Assembly: GCA_964244615.1 (NCBI GenBank)
Contig: CAXTJP010000042.1
Location: 1-20,775, forward strand
DNA: 20,775 bases
Source of the DNA: BOG-908 sp964244615
GTDB lineage: Bacteria > Pseudomonadota > Alphaproteobacteria > Acetobacterales > Acetobacteraceae
Reading direction: 5' to 3'
Position numbers and translations under genes: made by a program. Below, one piece after another: positions 1 through 10,143 of the stretch. The number at the start of each line of letters is the position of its first letter. The stretch's first letter is position 1. The notes under the pieces were generated by a model. That model was not told the DNA's origin. It did not search any database and saw only the letters and a program-made list of their open reading frames with translations.

Positions 1-1097
1 TGACTATCCGTGACGTGGCCGCCCACCTGGGCGGCGTGGAACGAGGTGGCCGCGTGCACCGCTTCGGCGCGCAGCAGGGCCGCCCGTGCGCGTCGCAAGG
101 CGGGCGGCACGGGCGGCATGCGTGCGGCCGGCGTGCCGGGTCGCTCGCTGTAAGGGAACACGTGCAGGTAGGGCAGCGCCTGCGCCCGCACGAAGCCCAG
201 CGTTTCCTCGAACAGCGCGTCCGTCTCGGTCGGGAACCCCGCGATCAGGTCGGCGCCGATGGCGATGCCCGGCCGCAGCGCGCGGGCGCGGGCCACGATC
301 TCGGCCGCCTGCGCGGCGCTGTGCCGTCGCTTCATACGCTTGAGGATCAGGTCGGAGCCGGACTGCAACGACAGGTGCAGATGCGGCATCAGCCGCGCCT
401 CGCCGGCGATCAGCGCCCACAGATCGTCGTCCAGCCCCGCCGGGTCGAGCGAGGACAGGCGGAGCCGCGGCAGCGCCGGCACCTGGGCCATAAGCTGGCG
501 CAGCATGAGCCCCAGGGTCGGACGGCCGGGCAGCGTGGCGCCGTAGCTGGCGATGTCCACCCCGGTCAGCACCACCTCGTGGTAGCCGGCCGCCACCAGC
601 GCCCGCACCTGCTCCACCAGCGCCTCGGTGGGCACGGAGCGGTTGCGGCCGCGGCCGAAGGGGATGACGCAGAAGGTGCAGCGGTGGTCGCAGCCCTGCT
701 GGACCTGCACCAGCGCGCGCGCCCGGCCGGACAGCGCCGTCACCGGGCGGGGCGGCACGCCGGACGCCTGCATGATGTCCGATACCTCACTGCCGGAGGC
801 CGGGTGCCAGGATTGCGGCCGCAGCTTGTCGTCGTTGCCCAGCACGCGGGTGACGCCCGGAAGCTGGGCCCAGCGTTCGGGGGCGATCTGCGCCGCACAG
901 CCGGTGACCACGATCGGCCGGCCTGGCCGGTCGCGATGGGCGCGCGCGACGGCGTGGCGCGCCTGGCGCTCGGCCTCCGCCGTCACCGCGCAGGTGTTGA
1001 CCACCAGCGTGTCGGGCAGGGCGGCGGCGTGGCCACGCATCACGTCGCTCTCATAGGCGTTCAGCCGGCAGCCGAAGGTCAGGATCTCTGCGCTCAT
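1..1097 (-). CDS. mtaB: tRNA (t6A37) 2-methylthiotransferase MtaB, C-terminal end outside window
   Basis: MtaB is a radical-SAM enzyme that adds a methylthio group to N6-threonylcarbamoyladenosine at position 37 of ANN-decoding tRNAs. The visible 365 residues hold the N-terminal MTTase domain with its three cluster cysteines (C10 in FGCRLN, C36 in NTCAVT, C67 in VTGCAAQ) and the radical-SAM CxxxCxxC motif (C136, C140, C143, within QQGCDHRCTFC). The frame is open to the window edge, so the last part of the protein, judged against the family's roughly 400-430 residues, is missing. The ATG overlaps the dapF stop in an ATGA junction, which implies translational coupling. The short N-terminus directly before the first MTTase cysteine favours MtaB over MiaB or RimO; this subfamily choice is inference, while the MTTase identity is firm. 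Confidence 0.95.
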   Translation of the reverse strand, partial: MSAEILTFGCRLNAYESDVMRGHAAALPDTLVVNTCAVTAEAERQARHAVARAHRDRPGRPIVVTGCAAQIAPERWAQLPGVTRVLGNDDKLRPQSWHPASGSEVSDIMQASGVPPRPVTALSGRARALVQVQQGCDHRCTFCVIPFGRGRNRSVPTEALVEQVRALVAAGYHEVVLTGVDIASYGATLPGRPTLGLMLRQLMAQVPALPRLRLSSLDPAGLDDDLWALIAGEARLMPHLHLSLQSGSDLILKRMKRRHSAAQAAEIVARARALRPGIAIGADLIAGFPTETDALFEETLGFVRAQALPYLHVFPYSERPGTPAARMPPVPPALRRARAALLRAEAVHAATSFHAAQVGGHVTDS

Positions 1098-1900
1098 GCA
1101 GGGTAGGTAGAGAGGTCCACCTCACCTTGAAAGGCGGTGGCCGACGGGCCGGTCATCAGCACGTGGCCGTCTGCCTCGCGCCACTCGATCAGCAGCGTGC
1201 CGCCATCCAGCACCAGGTGCGCCCGCCGGCCGGCCAGCCCGCGCCGATGCGCGTTGACCAGCGCGGCACAGGCGCCCGAGCCGCAGGCACGCGTCAGCCC
1301 CGCCCCGCGCTCCCACACGCGCAAGCGTATGCGGTCCGGCGCCAGGACATCCGCGAAGCCGATATTGGCCCGGTCGGGAAACAGCGTGTGCGTCTCCAGC
1401 TCCGGGCCGTCCGACGCGGGGTCGAGCCCCGCGCCGAACAGGGTGGCGTGCGGGTTGCCCATGCTGGCAGCCGCCGGATCGCCCGACAGCGGAAGGTGCA
1501 GCGTGTCGCAGGGCTCGGCCAGCGGGATGTCCTGCCAGGCAAGCCCGGGCGGTCCCATGTCCACCCGGATACCGCCCGCCACCCGCTCGGCCGGCAGGAG
1601 GCCGGAGGCGGTCTCGATCGTCACCCGGTCCCGCCCCAGCCGGTCGGCGACGCAGCGCGTGGCGTTGCCGCAGGCCCCGGCCTCGGACCCGTCCGGGTTG
1701 TAGATGCGCATGGCGACATCCGCCCGGTCCGACGCGTGCAGCACGATCAGCTGGTCCCAGCCGATGCCGGTGCGCCGGTCCGCGAGCGCCTGGATGAGCG
1801 GCGCGGACAGCGACAGCGTCACCGACCGCGCGTCCAGCAGCATGAAGTCGTTGCCGGCACCGTGCATCTTGACGAACGGCACGGGCTGGCGGTCAGCCAT
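1094..1900 (-). CDS. dapF: Diaminopimelate epimerase DapF
   Basis: DapF converts LL-diaminopimelate to the meso form, the last step before lysine and the cross-linking residue of peptidoglycan, and acts in the cytoplasm without a cofactor. At 268 residues it has normal length. Both catalytic cysteines are present in their family motifs: C77 in GACGNATRC and C206 in RACGSGAC. The N-terminal FVKMHGAGNDFMLLD signature is typical. The ATG at 1900 overlaps the stop of the upstream PhzF-family gene by 8 bases, and its own stop overlaps the mtaB start, so the three genes are probably cotranscribed. No strong ribosome binding site is visible, which suits a coupled gene. Confidence 0.97.
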   Translation of the reverse strand: MADRQPVPFVKMHGAGNDFMLLDARSVTLSLSAPLIQALADRRTGIGWDQLIVLHASDRADVAMRIYNPDGSEAGACGNATRCVADRLGRDRVTIETASGLLPAERVAGGIRVDMGPPGLAWQDIPLAEPCDTLHLPLSGDPAAASMGNPHATLFGAGLDPASDGPELETHTLFPDRANIGFADVLAPDRIRLRVWERGAGLTRACGSGACAALVNAHRRGLAGRRAHLVLDGGTLLIEWREADGHVLMTGPSATAFQGEVDLSTYPA

Positions 1901-2684
1901 CCGACAGGTCGAGGTAAAGTTCGCCGCGTGCGTAGAGCACGGCGGTGCCGCGCAGCAGCACGCGGTCGTGGCGCAACGTGCAGACCATGGCGCCGCCGCG
2001 GGCGCTCGCCTGCCGACAGGTCAGGGTGGTGCGGCCCAGCCGCTCCGCCCAATAGGGCAGCACCTGGGTGTGCAGCGCGCCGGTGACCGGGTCCTCGTCG
2101 ATGCCGTAGGCAGGGGCGAAGTAGCGGCTGGTTATATCGGCCCCCTGGCCGCCCGCGGCGGTGACGATCACCGCGCCGCCCGGCAGGGCAGCGACGCGGC
2201 GCAGATCCGGACGCAGCCCGGCCACCTGTTCGGGCGACGCCAGGACCGCGACCAGATCCGCCGAGCGAAGCACTTCCACAGGCTTGACGCCGAGTGCCGC
2301 CTCCAGCCCATCCGGCTCGGCAACCACCGCAAAGTCGCGGGCGGGAAAATCCAGCGCGATGCCGTCCGCCGACATCTCGGCCGTCAGCACCCCGGAGCGG
2401 GTGGCGTAGCGGAGCGGGCCGGCGTGGCCCTGGCCTGCCAGGACGAAGCTCGTGGCGAGCGTCGCGTGGCCGCAGAGATCCACCTCGACCGTGGGCGTGA
2501 ACCAGCGCAGCCGCCAGAGTTCGCCCTCGGGCACCGCGAAGGCGGTTTCGCTGAGGTTGTTCTCGGCCGCGATGCGCTGCATCAGCCGGTCCGGCAAGGG
2601 CGTGCCGGGCAGCACCACGGCGGCCGGGTTGCCGGCGAATACGCGATCGGTAAAGGCGTCCACCACCCAATAAGGCAGCTGCAT
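1893..2684 (-). CDS. PhzF-family isomerase-like protein
   Basis: The product is a 263-residue member of the PhzF/YHI9 family, which shares the DapF-type fold and includes phenazine-pathway isomerases and many members of unknown substrate. Family marks are visible: NPAAVV near residue 20, ENNLSETAF with the presumed catalytic E46, the DLCGHAT motif at 69-75, and a late DPVTGALHT motif. The ATG at 2684 was chosen because it gives the canonical short N-terminus; the open frame continues far upstream through thiD only because of base composition. It lies 2 bases after the thiD stop and overlaps dapF by 8 bases. No phenazine genes are nearby, so a phenazine role is not supported and the substrate is unknown. 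Confidence 0.9.
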   Translation of the reverse strand: MQLPYWVVDAFTDRVFAGNPAAVVLPGTPLPDRLMQRIAAENNLSETAFAVPEGELWRLRWFTPTVEVDLCGHATLATSFVLAGQGHAGPLRYATRSGVLTAEMSADGIALDFPARDFAVVAEPDGLEAALGVKPVEVLRSADLVAVLASPEQVAGLRPDLRRVAALPGGAVIVTAAGGQGADITSRYFAPAYGIDEDPVTGALHTQVLPYWAERLGRTTLTCRQASARGGAMVCTLRHDRVLLRGTAVLYARGELYLDLSDG

Positions 2685-2686
2685 CG

Positions 2687-3490
2687 TCAGTCTCCGGCGT
2701 GATGTCCCAGCGGTCCGTGACCGGCGCCCAAGCCCGGTGCCGCGGCGATCGCCCGCTGCACATAGGCGTGGGCCCTGGCCACGGCATCGGGCAGGGCCAG
2801 CCCCTGCGCCAGGCCGGCCGCGATGGCGCTGGCGAGGGTGCAGCCGGTGCCGTGGGTGTGCCGCGTGTCCTGTCGCGGGGCGGTGAACCGCCGCACCCCC
2901 GACGCGGTCGCCAGCACGTCGGTCACCGTGTCGCCCTCCAGGTGGCCGCCTTTCAGCAGCACAGCGGGCACGCCCAGGGTCATCAGCATCTCGGCCGCGT
3001 GCAGCAGATCGGCCGTATCGCCGATTGCCATGCCGGAGAGCATTTCCGCCTCGGGCACGTTGGGCGTGATAATGTCGGCCAGCGGCAGCAGCACACGCCG
3101 CAGGCAGGCTATCGCGTCCTGGGCCAGCAGCGCGTGCCCGCCCTTGGCGACCATCACCGGGTCCAGCACGAGCGGTGTGCCGGGGTAGGACGCCAGGATG
3201 GACGCCACCGTCTCGACCATGGCGGCATCGCCCAGCATCCCGGTCTTGAAGGCGTCCGCGCCGATGTCGTCCAGCACGCACTCCATCTGCAACCGGACGA
3301 ACGCCGCGGGCGCGGCAAACACGCCGTGCACGCCGCGCGTGTCCTGCGCGGTCAGGGCCGTGACGGCGGTGCAGGCGTAGCCGCCGAGGGCCATGATCGT
3401 CTTGATGTCGGCCTGGATGCCCGCGCCACCGCCCGAATCCGACCCGGCGACCACCAGGACCCGGCCGCGCAGCGCGGCGCGTGCCTTCAA
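2687..3490 (-). CDS. thiD: Hydroxymethylpyrimidine kinase / phosphomethylpyrimidine kinase ThiD
   Basis: ThiD phosphorylates hydroxymethylpyrimidine and its monophosphate to the diphosphate used in thiamine synthesis. The N-terminal VVAGSDSGGGAGIQADIKT and the anion-hole motif THGTGCTLASA (GTGC at about 214-217) are diagnostic of this ribokinase-fold enzyme. I place the start at a TTG at 3490 that overlaps the glmM TGA stop as ATTGA; this gives 267 residues and a leader of normal length, and no in-frame ATG or GTG lies close by. No Shine-Dalgarno sequence is obvious, so translation probably depends on termination at glmM. The protein is complete and carries all expected motifs. Confidence 0.94.
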   Translation of the reverse strand: MKARAALRGRVLVVAGSDSGGGAGIQADIKTIMALGGYACTAVTALTAQDTRGVHGVFAAPAAFVRLQMECVLDDIGADAFKTGMLGDAAMVETVASILASYPGTPLVLDPVMVAKGGHALLAQDAIACLRRVLLPLADIITPNVPEAEMLSGMAIGDTADLLHAAEMLMTLGVPAVLLKGGHLEGDTVTDVLATASGVRRFTAPRQDTRHTHGTGCTLASAIAAGLAQGLALPDAVARAHAYVQRAIAAAPGLGAGHGPLGHHAGD

Positions 3491-4851
3491 TCGGCCGCCA
3501 TGACGGGGGCGGAGACCTGCTCGATCAACGCGCACAGCTCGTCCACCACCTTGACCACCAGCGCCTCGTCCTCGCCCTCGGCCATGACCCGTATCAACCG
3601 CTCGGTGCCGCTCGGCCGCAGCAGCAGCCGGCCGGTGCCGGCCAGCCGGGCTTCCACGTCCCGCGCGGCCGCGAGCACGCGCGGGTCCGAGAGCGGCTGC
3701 CCTTCCACGAAACGGACGTTGCGCAGCCGCTGCGGCAGGGGCGCGAAGCGCCGGCACACCTCGCTGGCCCGCCTGCCCTCCGCCATCACGGTTGCCAGCA
3801 CCTGCAATGCCGCCACCAGGCCGTCTCCCGTAGTGGCGAAGTCGGACAGGATCATGTGGCCGGATTGCTCGCCACCGAGGTTGATCCCGGTCTCGCGCAT
3901 GCGTTCCATCACGTAGCGGTCGCCCACCTTGGTGCGTTCCAGCCCCAGCCCCTGGTCGGCCAGGAAGCGCTCCAGCCCCAGATTGGACATGACCGTGGCC
4001 ACGATGCCGCCGCCGCGGAGCCGTCCGTCTCGCGACCAGCTTTGCGCGATCAGCGCCAGCACCTGGTCGCCGTCGATCAGCTGGCCGCGTTCGTCGGCGA
4101 GCAGCACGCGGTCGGCGTCGCCGTCGAGCGCCATGCCGAGGTCGGCGCCATGCGCCAGCACCTCGCCGCACAGCGCAGCCGGATGCATGCTGCCGCAGTC
4201 CTTGTTGATGTTGAAGCCGTCGGGATGGACACCGAGCGGGATCACCTCGGCGCCCAGCTCGGCGAGCACGGTGGGCGCCACCCGATACGCGGCGCCGTGC
4301 GCGCAATCGACCACGATGCGCAGACCGTCCAGCGTCAGCTTGCGCGGAAAGCTCGCCTTGGCATTCTCGATGTAACGGCCGGCAGCGTCGTCCAGCCGGC
4401 GGGCGCGGCCGAGCTTCTGCGGCACTGCCAGGCGGGCGGACAGGTCGGTGCCCATCAGCCGCTCGATCTCCATCTCCGTCTCGTCGGACAGCTTGAAGCC
4501 GTCCGGCCCGAACAGCTTGATGCCGTTATCCTCGTAGGGGTTGTGGCTGGCCGAGATCATCACGCCGAGGTCGGCCCGCATGCTCCGGGTCAGCATGGCG
4601 ATGGCGGGCGTGGGCAGCGGGCCGACCAGCAGCACGTCCATTCCGGCGCTGGTGAAGCCGGCCGCCAGCGCCGGTTCAAGCATGTAGCCCGACAGCCGCG
4701 TGTCCTTGCCGATGATCACCTGGTGGCGATGATCGCCGCGTACGAACTGCAGGCCGGCGGCCAGACCGACGCGCAACGCGGTCTCGGGGCTCATGGAGGC
4801 CGAGTTGGCGCGGCCGCGTATGCCGTCGGTGCCAAAGAGCCTGCGTGTCAT
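3487..4851 (-). CDS. glmM: Phosphoglucosamine mutase GlmM
   Basis: GlmM interconverts glucosamine-6-phosphate and glucosamine-1-phosphate in the cytoplasm, feeding UDP-GlcNAc for peptidoglycan and lipid A. The 454-residue protein has normal length and the expected order of motifs: RLFGTDGIRG at the N-terminus, the phosphoserine loop ISASHNPYEDNG with S102, the metal-binding DGDADR loop near residue 240, and the phosphate-binding RPSGTERLIRVM near the C-terminus. Its ATG overlaps the folP stop in an ATGA junction, and its stop overlaps the TTG start of thiD, so folP, glmM and thiD behave as one translational chain. Confidence 0.97.
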   Translation of the reverse strand: MTRRLFGTDGIRGRANSASMSPETALRVGLAAGLQFVRGDHRHQVIIGKDTRLSGYMLEPALAAGFTSAGMDVLLVGPLPTPAIAMLTRSMRADLGVMISASHNPYEDNGIKLFGPDGFKLSDETEMEIERLMGTDLSARLAVPQKLGRARRLDDAAGRYIENAKASFPRKLTLDGLRIVVDCAHGAAYRVAPTVLAELGAEVIPLGVHPDGFNINKDCGSMHPAALCGEVLAHGADLGMALDGDADRVLLADERGQLIDGDQVLALIAQSWSRDGRLRGGGIVATVMSNLGLERFLADQGLGLERTKVGDRYVMERMRETGINLGGEQSGHMILSDFATTGDGLVAALQVLATVMAEGRRASEVCRRFAPLPQRLRNVRFVEGQPLSDPRVLAAARDVEARLAGTGRLLLRPSGTERLIRVMAEGEDEALVVKVVDELCALIEQVSAPVMAAD

Positions 4852-5663
4852 GCTGCCGATTCGCCCCCCACTCTTGCCGGCGTCTTACCGCACGCGGTCA
4901 TGGCGTGCCACATCCGCACGCCCTGCACCGTTTCGGCCACGTCATGCACGCGCAGCACGGACGCACCCTGAGACAGCGCGAACAGGGACGCCGCCAGCGA
5001 TGCCGGACCGCGTCGCCGCGGCTCCGACTCTCCGCCATAAACGCCAACAAATCGTTTGCGGGACAGGCCGGCGAGAACCGGCAGCCCGAGTACGGCCAAT
5101 CCGGCCAGGCTACGGAGAAGCACCATGTTCTGCTCCGCCGTTTTCGCGAAGCCGAAACCAGGGTCGATGGTGATGTGCGAGCGGCTGATCCCGGCAGCCT
5201 CCGCCTCCGCCACCCGGCACGCAAGTTCCGCCCTCACTTCGCCCACCACGTCGGCATAGACGGCATGGGCCGCCATCGTCGCCGGCGTTCCCCGCATATG
5301 CACGAGCACGACCGGGCAGCCACGCCGCCCCACCAGCGCAGCGGAAGCCGGGTCGTGCCGGAGCGCGGACACGTCGTTCACGATGACCGCGCCGGCATCC
5401 AGTGCACGGGCCATGGTCGAGGCATGGCGGGTGTCGACAGAAACCCGCGCGCCGGCGTTTGCCAGGGCACGGATCACCGGCAGGATGCGCCGCTGTTCCT
5501 CATCGGGTTCGACCGGCTCGGCTCCAGGACGCGTGCTCTCGCCGCCGATGTCGAGGATATCGGCCCCGGCCGCCAGCATGGCCAATCCGCGCTCGACCGG
5601 GTCGCCAACGAGGCCACCATCGCTGAAGCTGTCGGGGGTGACGTTGAGGATGCCCATGACCAC
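4848..5663 (-). CDS. folP: Dihydropteroate synthase FolP (start uncertain)
   Basis: FolP condenses p-aminobenzoate with hydroxymethyl-dihydropterin diphosphate in folate synthesis and is the sulfonamide target. Signature motifs are VMGILNVTPDSFSDGG, ILDIGGESTRPGAEPV, IVNDVSAL, DPGFGFAKTAEQN, LAGLSRKRFVG and RVHDVAETV. The start given is a GTG at 5663, but this puts MGILNVT at the very N-terminus, whereas family members usually have about 15 more residues there, and no ribosome binding site stands before it. The frame stays open upstream, and a CTG at 5753 overlapping the ftsH stop (CTGA) would add 30 residues. The gene follows ftsH and overlaps glmM, a pairing common in proteobacteria. Identity is firm; the N-terminus is not. 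Confidence 0.93.
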   Translation of the reverse strand: MVMGILNVTPDSFSDGGLVGDPVERGLAMLAAGADILDIGGESTRPGAEPVEPDEEQRRILPVIRALANAGARVSVDTRHASTMARALDAGAVIVNDVSALRHDPASAALVGRRGCPVVLVHMRGTPATMAAHAVYADVVGEVRAELACRVAEAEAAGISRSHITIDPGFGFAKTAEQNMVLLRSLAGLAVLGLPVLAGLSRKRFVGVYGGESEPRRRGPASLAASLFALSQGASVLRVHDVAETVQGVRMWHAMTACGKTPARVGGESAA

Positions 5664-5749
5664 CGGCCAGGCAGCTTCACGCGGGGCCTCCGGTCCAAGA
5701 AGCCGGAGCGCCTCTCCCGCGACGGCGGAAGAGGCGGCTAGCGGGTCAC

Positions 5750-7672
<1,923 letters not shown>

Positions 7673-7688
7673 TCCATCCCAGTCCCAA

Positions 7689-7706
7689 GCAAACCCGAGG
7701 GTTTGC
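7689..7706. promoter_or_regulatory. Perfect inverted repeat in the ftsH leader
   Basis: An 18-base palindrome reads GCAAACCC-TC-GGGTTTGC on the minus strand. In RNA it would fold as a 7 bp stem with a CUCG tetraloop. It is 17 bases upstream of the ftsH ATG, just before the ribosome binding region, and no T-run follows on either strand, so it does not look like a terminator. It could be a protein-binding operator, an mRNA-stabilising 5' hairpin or a translation control element; the sequence alone does not decide. Confidence 0.5.
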
Positions 7707-7770
7707 AACCACGTAAGAGAGCAACCGCCGGATACGCCGACACTCTCGACCTGCCGACCTTTCGATGCTG

Positions 7771-9081
7771 TTAACGCACCGATGTAGAGGCTTCATCCGG
7801 GACATGGGGTCCCGTCATGCGTTGCGCATCCCCCAGGCGGGAGAGACGGAACGGTGCCCCGGCAACGGGGCTGGACGGACAGAACGTCAGCCGAACGCGG
7901 CCGTTTGTCCATCCAATAAAATGCGGCAGATGCGGCACGGCGAGCCCGCCCGTCGCCGAGCGCAGCGCCGGCAGGCTGCGCAGCACCGCCGCAGGCAAAG
8001 CGGTCCGGTGCCGCAACAGACGCGAATCGTCGCCCAGGGCACCAAGCGTCACGCCCGGCATGGCGCCGTCAGGCAGCTGCAGCCGGAAGCGGCCGTCCCA
8101 AAGGGCGCCATCTTCGGCCACAACCGGCGCCTGCATGGCCGCCGCCTCGCGGACCAGCAGCGTCCCCGGCCCCAGCCGCCCGGCCGGCAGGAAGCGCAAT
8201 CCACCCAACGTGCCCACGGCCGGCATGGTGGCGAACCTGGCCAGTGCGGCCGACCCGATCGGGTAGGCAGCGCCGGTCAGCGCCCGTATCAAGGAGGCCA
8301 GGCAGTCAGGTTCGATCGGGCCGGGCGAGAGCAACGCGTGGCCTTCGGGGAACAGCACGGCACGGCGCGCCAGCACCTCGGCGATGCGGCCCTCGCGCTC
8401 GGCCCTGGCCGCGGCACGAAGATGCTGCTCGTCCGACAGGGTGCGGGCGCGGTCCGCACCGCAGGTCCGGTCGGCCAGCCAGCCGCGCATCCGCGTGCGC
8501 GTGGCGGTCGGGCTGTCGTTGCTCGGGTCCTCGGCCCAGTCCAGCCCGTGTGCCGCCAGCGTCGCCCGCACGCTGTCAGGCCAGGCGTCCAGCAGCGGGC
8601 GCACCAGGCGCAGGGACGGCGTCTCGACGATGGCCGCCATCCCGGACAGCCCGGCCGGGCCGCTCTGCCCTTCCCGACGGATCAGCAGGGTTTCGGCCTG
8701 GTCGCGCGCGTGATGGCCGAGCAGCAGGTCGCTGAGCCCGGCCTCCGCCGCGGCCTGCGCCAGCGCCGCGTAGCGCGCCGCCCGCGCGCGGGCGGCCAAT
8801 CCCGGGCCGGGCGCCACGCGGAGCGTTAGGATGCGCGAGGGCACGCCGAAACCACGCAGCCGTTCGGCGGCCTGCGACGCCTCGTCCGGCGCCTCGGGCC
8901 GCAACCCGTGATCCACGATCAGGGCGAAAGGGCGCCCCCAGCCCGCGGCGAGCCGGGCCAGGCACAGGCTGTCCGCCCCGCCGCTGACCGCCACCGCCAC
9001 GCGCCGGTCGGCACCCCAGGGCCCCAGCCCCGCCATGACCGAGGCGAACCAGGCCGGGCGCAGGACCGCGTCCGGCCGCAT
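7771..9081 (-). CDS. tilS: tRNA(Ile)-lysidine synthase TilS
   Basis: TilS attaches lysine to C34 of the tRNA-Ile with CAU anticodon, changing its decoding from AUG to AUA, and is normally essential. The 436-residue protein carries the PP-loop ATP-binding motif AVSGGADSLCLARL (S33 to S38), then LIVDHGLRPEA and LLLGHHARDQAETLLIR, which are standard for the N-terminal catalytic domain. The C-terminal half is divergent, as usual in this family. The ATG at 9081 comes 18 bases after the cpoB stop, with only a weak ribosome binding sequence. The tilS-ftsH pair is conserved in many bacteria. Confidence 0.95.
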   Translation of the reverse strand: MRPDAVLRPAWFASVMAGLGPWGADRRVAVAVSGGADSLCLARLAAGWGRPFALIVDHGLRPEAPDEASQAAERLRGFGVPSRILTLRVAPGPGLAARARAARYAALAQAAAEAGLSDLLLGHHARDQAETLLIRREGQSGPAGLSGMAAIVETPSLRLVRPLLDAWPDSVRATLAAHGLDWAEDPSNDSPTATRTRMRGWLADRTCGADRARTLSDEQHLRAAARAEREGRIAEVLARRAVLFPEGHALLSPGPIEPDCLASLIRALTGAAYPIGSAALARFATMPAVGTLGGLRFLPAGRLGPGTLLVREAAAMQAPVVAEDGALWDGRFRLQLPDGAMPGVTLGALGDDSRLLRHRTALPAAVLRSLPALRSATGGLAVPHLPHFIGWTNGRVRLTFCPSSPVAGAPFRLSRLGDAQRMTGPHVPDEASTSVR

Positions 9082-9099
9082 CCCGTCATCGTCCGTCGG

Positions 9100-9963
9100 T
9101 CAGCGCCCGCACGCCGCACGCTTGCGCGCGCTGGCAACCCCGCCCTTGACGCCGGCGGCGCCGGGGAACTCGGCCTGCAGCTTGGCCAGCGCCTGGCAGG
9201 CATCCCGGCCGTCGTTCATGGCGATCAGCGCGTTGGCCACGCCCAGCAGCGCCACCGGCGCGGTCGGCGACCGCGGTGCACGGTTGTATACCTGGTAGAA
9301 ATCGGCGGCGGCCTCCTTGAACTGGTGCTGCGCCCCCTCGGCGCGCGCCAGCAGGAACTGGGCCGAGGTCGCCGTGGTGCCGTGGCCGCCGGCGGCCTCG
9401 CGCGCGGCGGACGCAGCCGCGGCATAGTCGTGCCGGGCCATGGCGGCGTTGGCTTCGCGCAGCGCCAGCTCGGGCGTACGGCGCGCAGGCGCGGGCGGCG
9501 GCCCGGGCGGTGCAGCCTGCCCCTTTGGCGCCTCGCCGGCGCCGGACGTGTCCAGACCCGAAGCTGGCGCGTTGCCGCCCTGGCCGAGCTTGAAGGCGAG
9601 GTCGCTTATCTGCTTGGCCAGATCGTCGTGCTGGCGCTGCAACTGGTTCGCCAGGTCGTCCACCCGGCCCTGCAGCTGGCGGTTCTGCTCCTCCAGGGCC
9701 GAGACGCGCACCACCAGCTCGGCCGCGGTGTCGCCGCCCCCGCCGCCGGGTGCCTGTGCCGGGTAGCCCTGCATGGTAGTCTGCGGCGGCTGGTAGCCCT
9801 GCCCGCCCGCGGCACCACCCTGCACCTGCTGCAATTCCTGCCGCAGCTCGGCGATCTGGTTCTGCAGCGCGATGCCTTCGCGGCTGTCCACCTGGGCCAG
9901 CGCGGCCGGCGGCAGCACGCACAGCGCCATGGCGGCTAGCATCAGGGGGCGCGGCAGGGTCAT
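9100..9963 (-). CDS. cpoB: Tol-Pal associated periplasmic protein CpoB (YbgF)
   Basis: CpoB is a periplasmic protein that links Tol-Pal function to peptidoglycan synthesis at the septum. The 287-residue product has a Sec signal peptide at 1-23 (cleavage likely after AALA), a coiled-coil region (QIAELRQELQQVQ, then VSALEEQNRQLQGRVDDLAN up to about residue 110), a proline/glycine-rich linker, and a C-terminal TPR-like domain (about 160-280) with the repeat pattern ALREANAAMARHDYAAAASA ... GVANALIAMNDG. The ATG at 9963 has a GGAG six bases upstream and starts exactly at the signal peptide. It follows pal, but an intrinsic terminator lies between them. A longer open frame in the same phase, starting at 10065, runs through that terminator and is rejected. 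Confidence 0.93.
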   Translation of the reverse strand: MTLPRPLMLAAMALCVLPPAALAQVDSREGIALQNQIAELRQELQQVQGGAAGGQGYQPPQTTMQGYPAQAPGGGGGDTAAELVVRVSALEEQNRQLQGRVDDLANQLQRQHDDLAKQISDLAFKLGQGGNAPASGLDTSGAGEAPKGQAAPPGPPPAPARRTPELALREANAAMARHDYAAAASAAREAAGGHGTTATSAQFLLARAEGAQHQFKEAAADFYQVYNRAPRSPTAPVALLGVANALIAMNDGRDACQALAKLQAEFPGAAGVKGGVASARKRAACGR

Positions 9964-10013
9964 GCAAGCTCCAGGGTGGTCGGTCGGCACCCGAGCTACC
10001 CCGAACCGGCGGC

Positions 10014-10044
10014 AAAAGAAAAGTCCGGGGAGCAATCCCCGGAC
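10014..10044 (-). terminator. Intrinsic terminator after pal
   Basis: On the minus strand GTCCGGGG-ATTGCT-CCCCGGAC forms an 8 bp GC-rich stem with a 6-base loop and is followed at once by TTTTCTTTT, the classic layout of a Rho-independent terminator. It lies 100 bases after the pal stop and 50 bases before the cpoB start. It should end or reduce transcription out of the tol-pal genes. Confidence 0.85.
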
Positions 10045-10143
10045 CACTTCACGCATGACCACCACAGGCAGCGCATGGCCGCCTGCGGCCGTCAGGATAT
10101 CCTCGACCTCAGGCGACGGACCGTCTCACCCCAGTGGACGCCG

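Noticed and set aside
9086..10015. 309-codon minus-strand frame overlapping cpoB in another phase
   Set aside because: cpoB has a signal peptide, coiled coil and TPR-like region in its own phase; this frame is Arg/Ala-rich noise.
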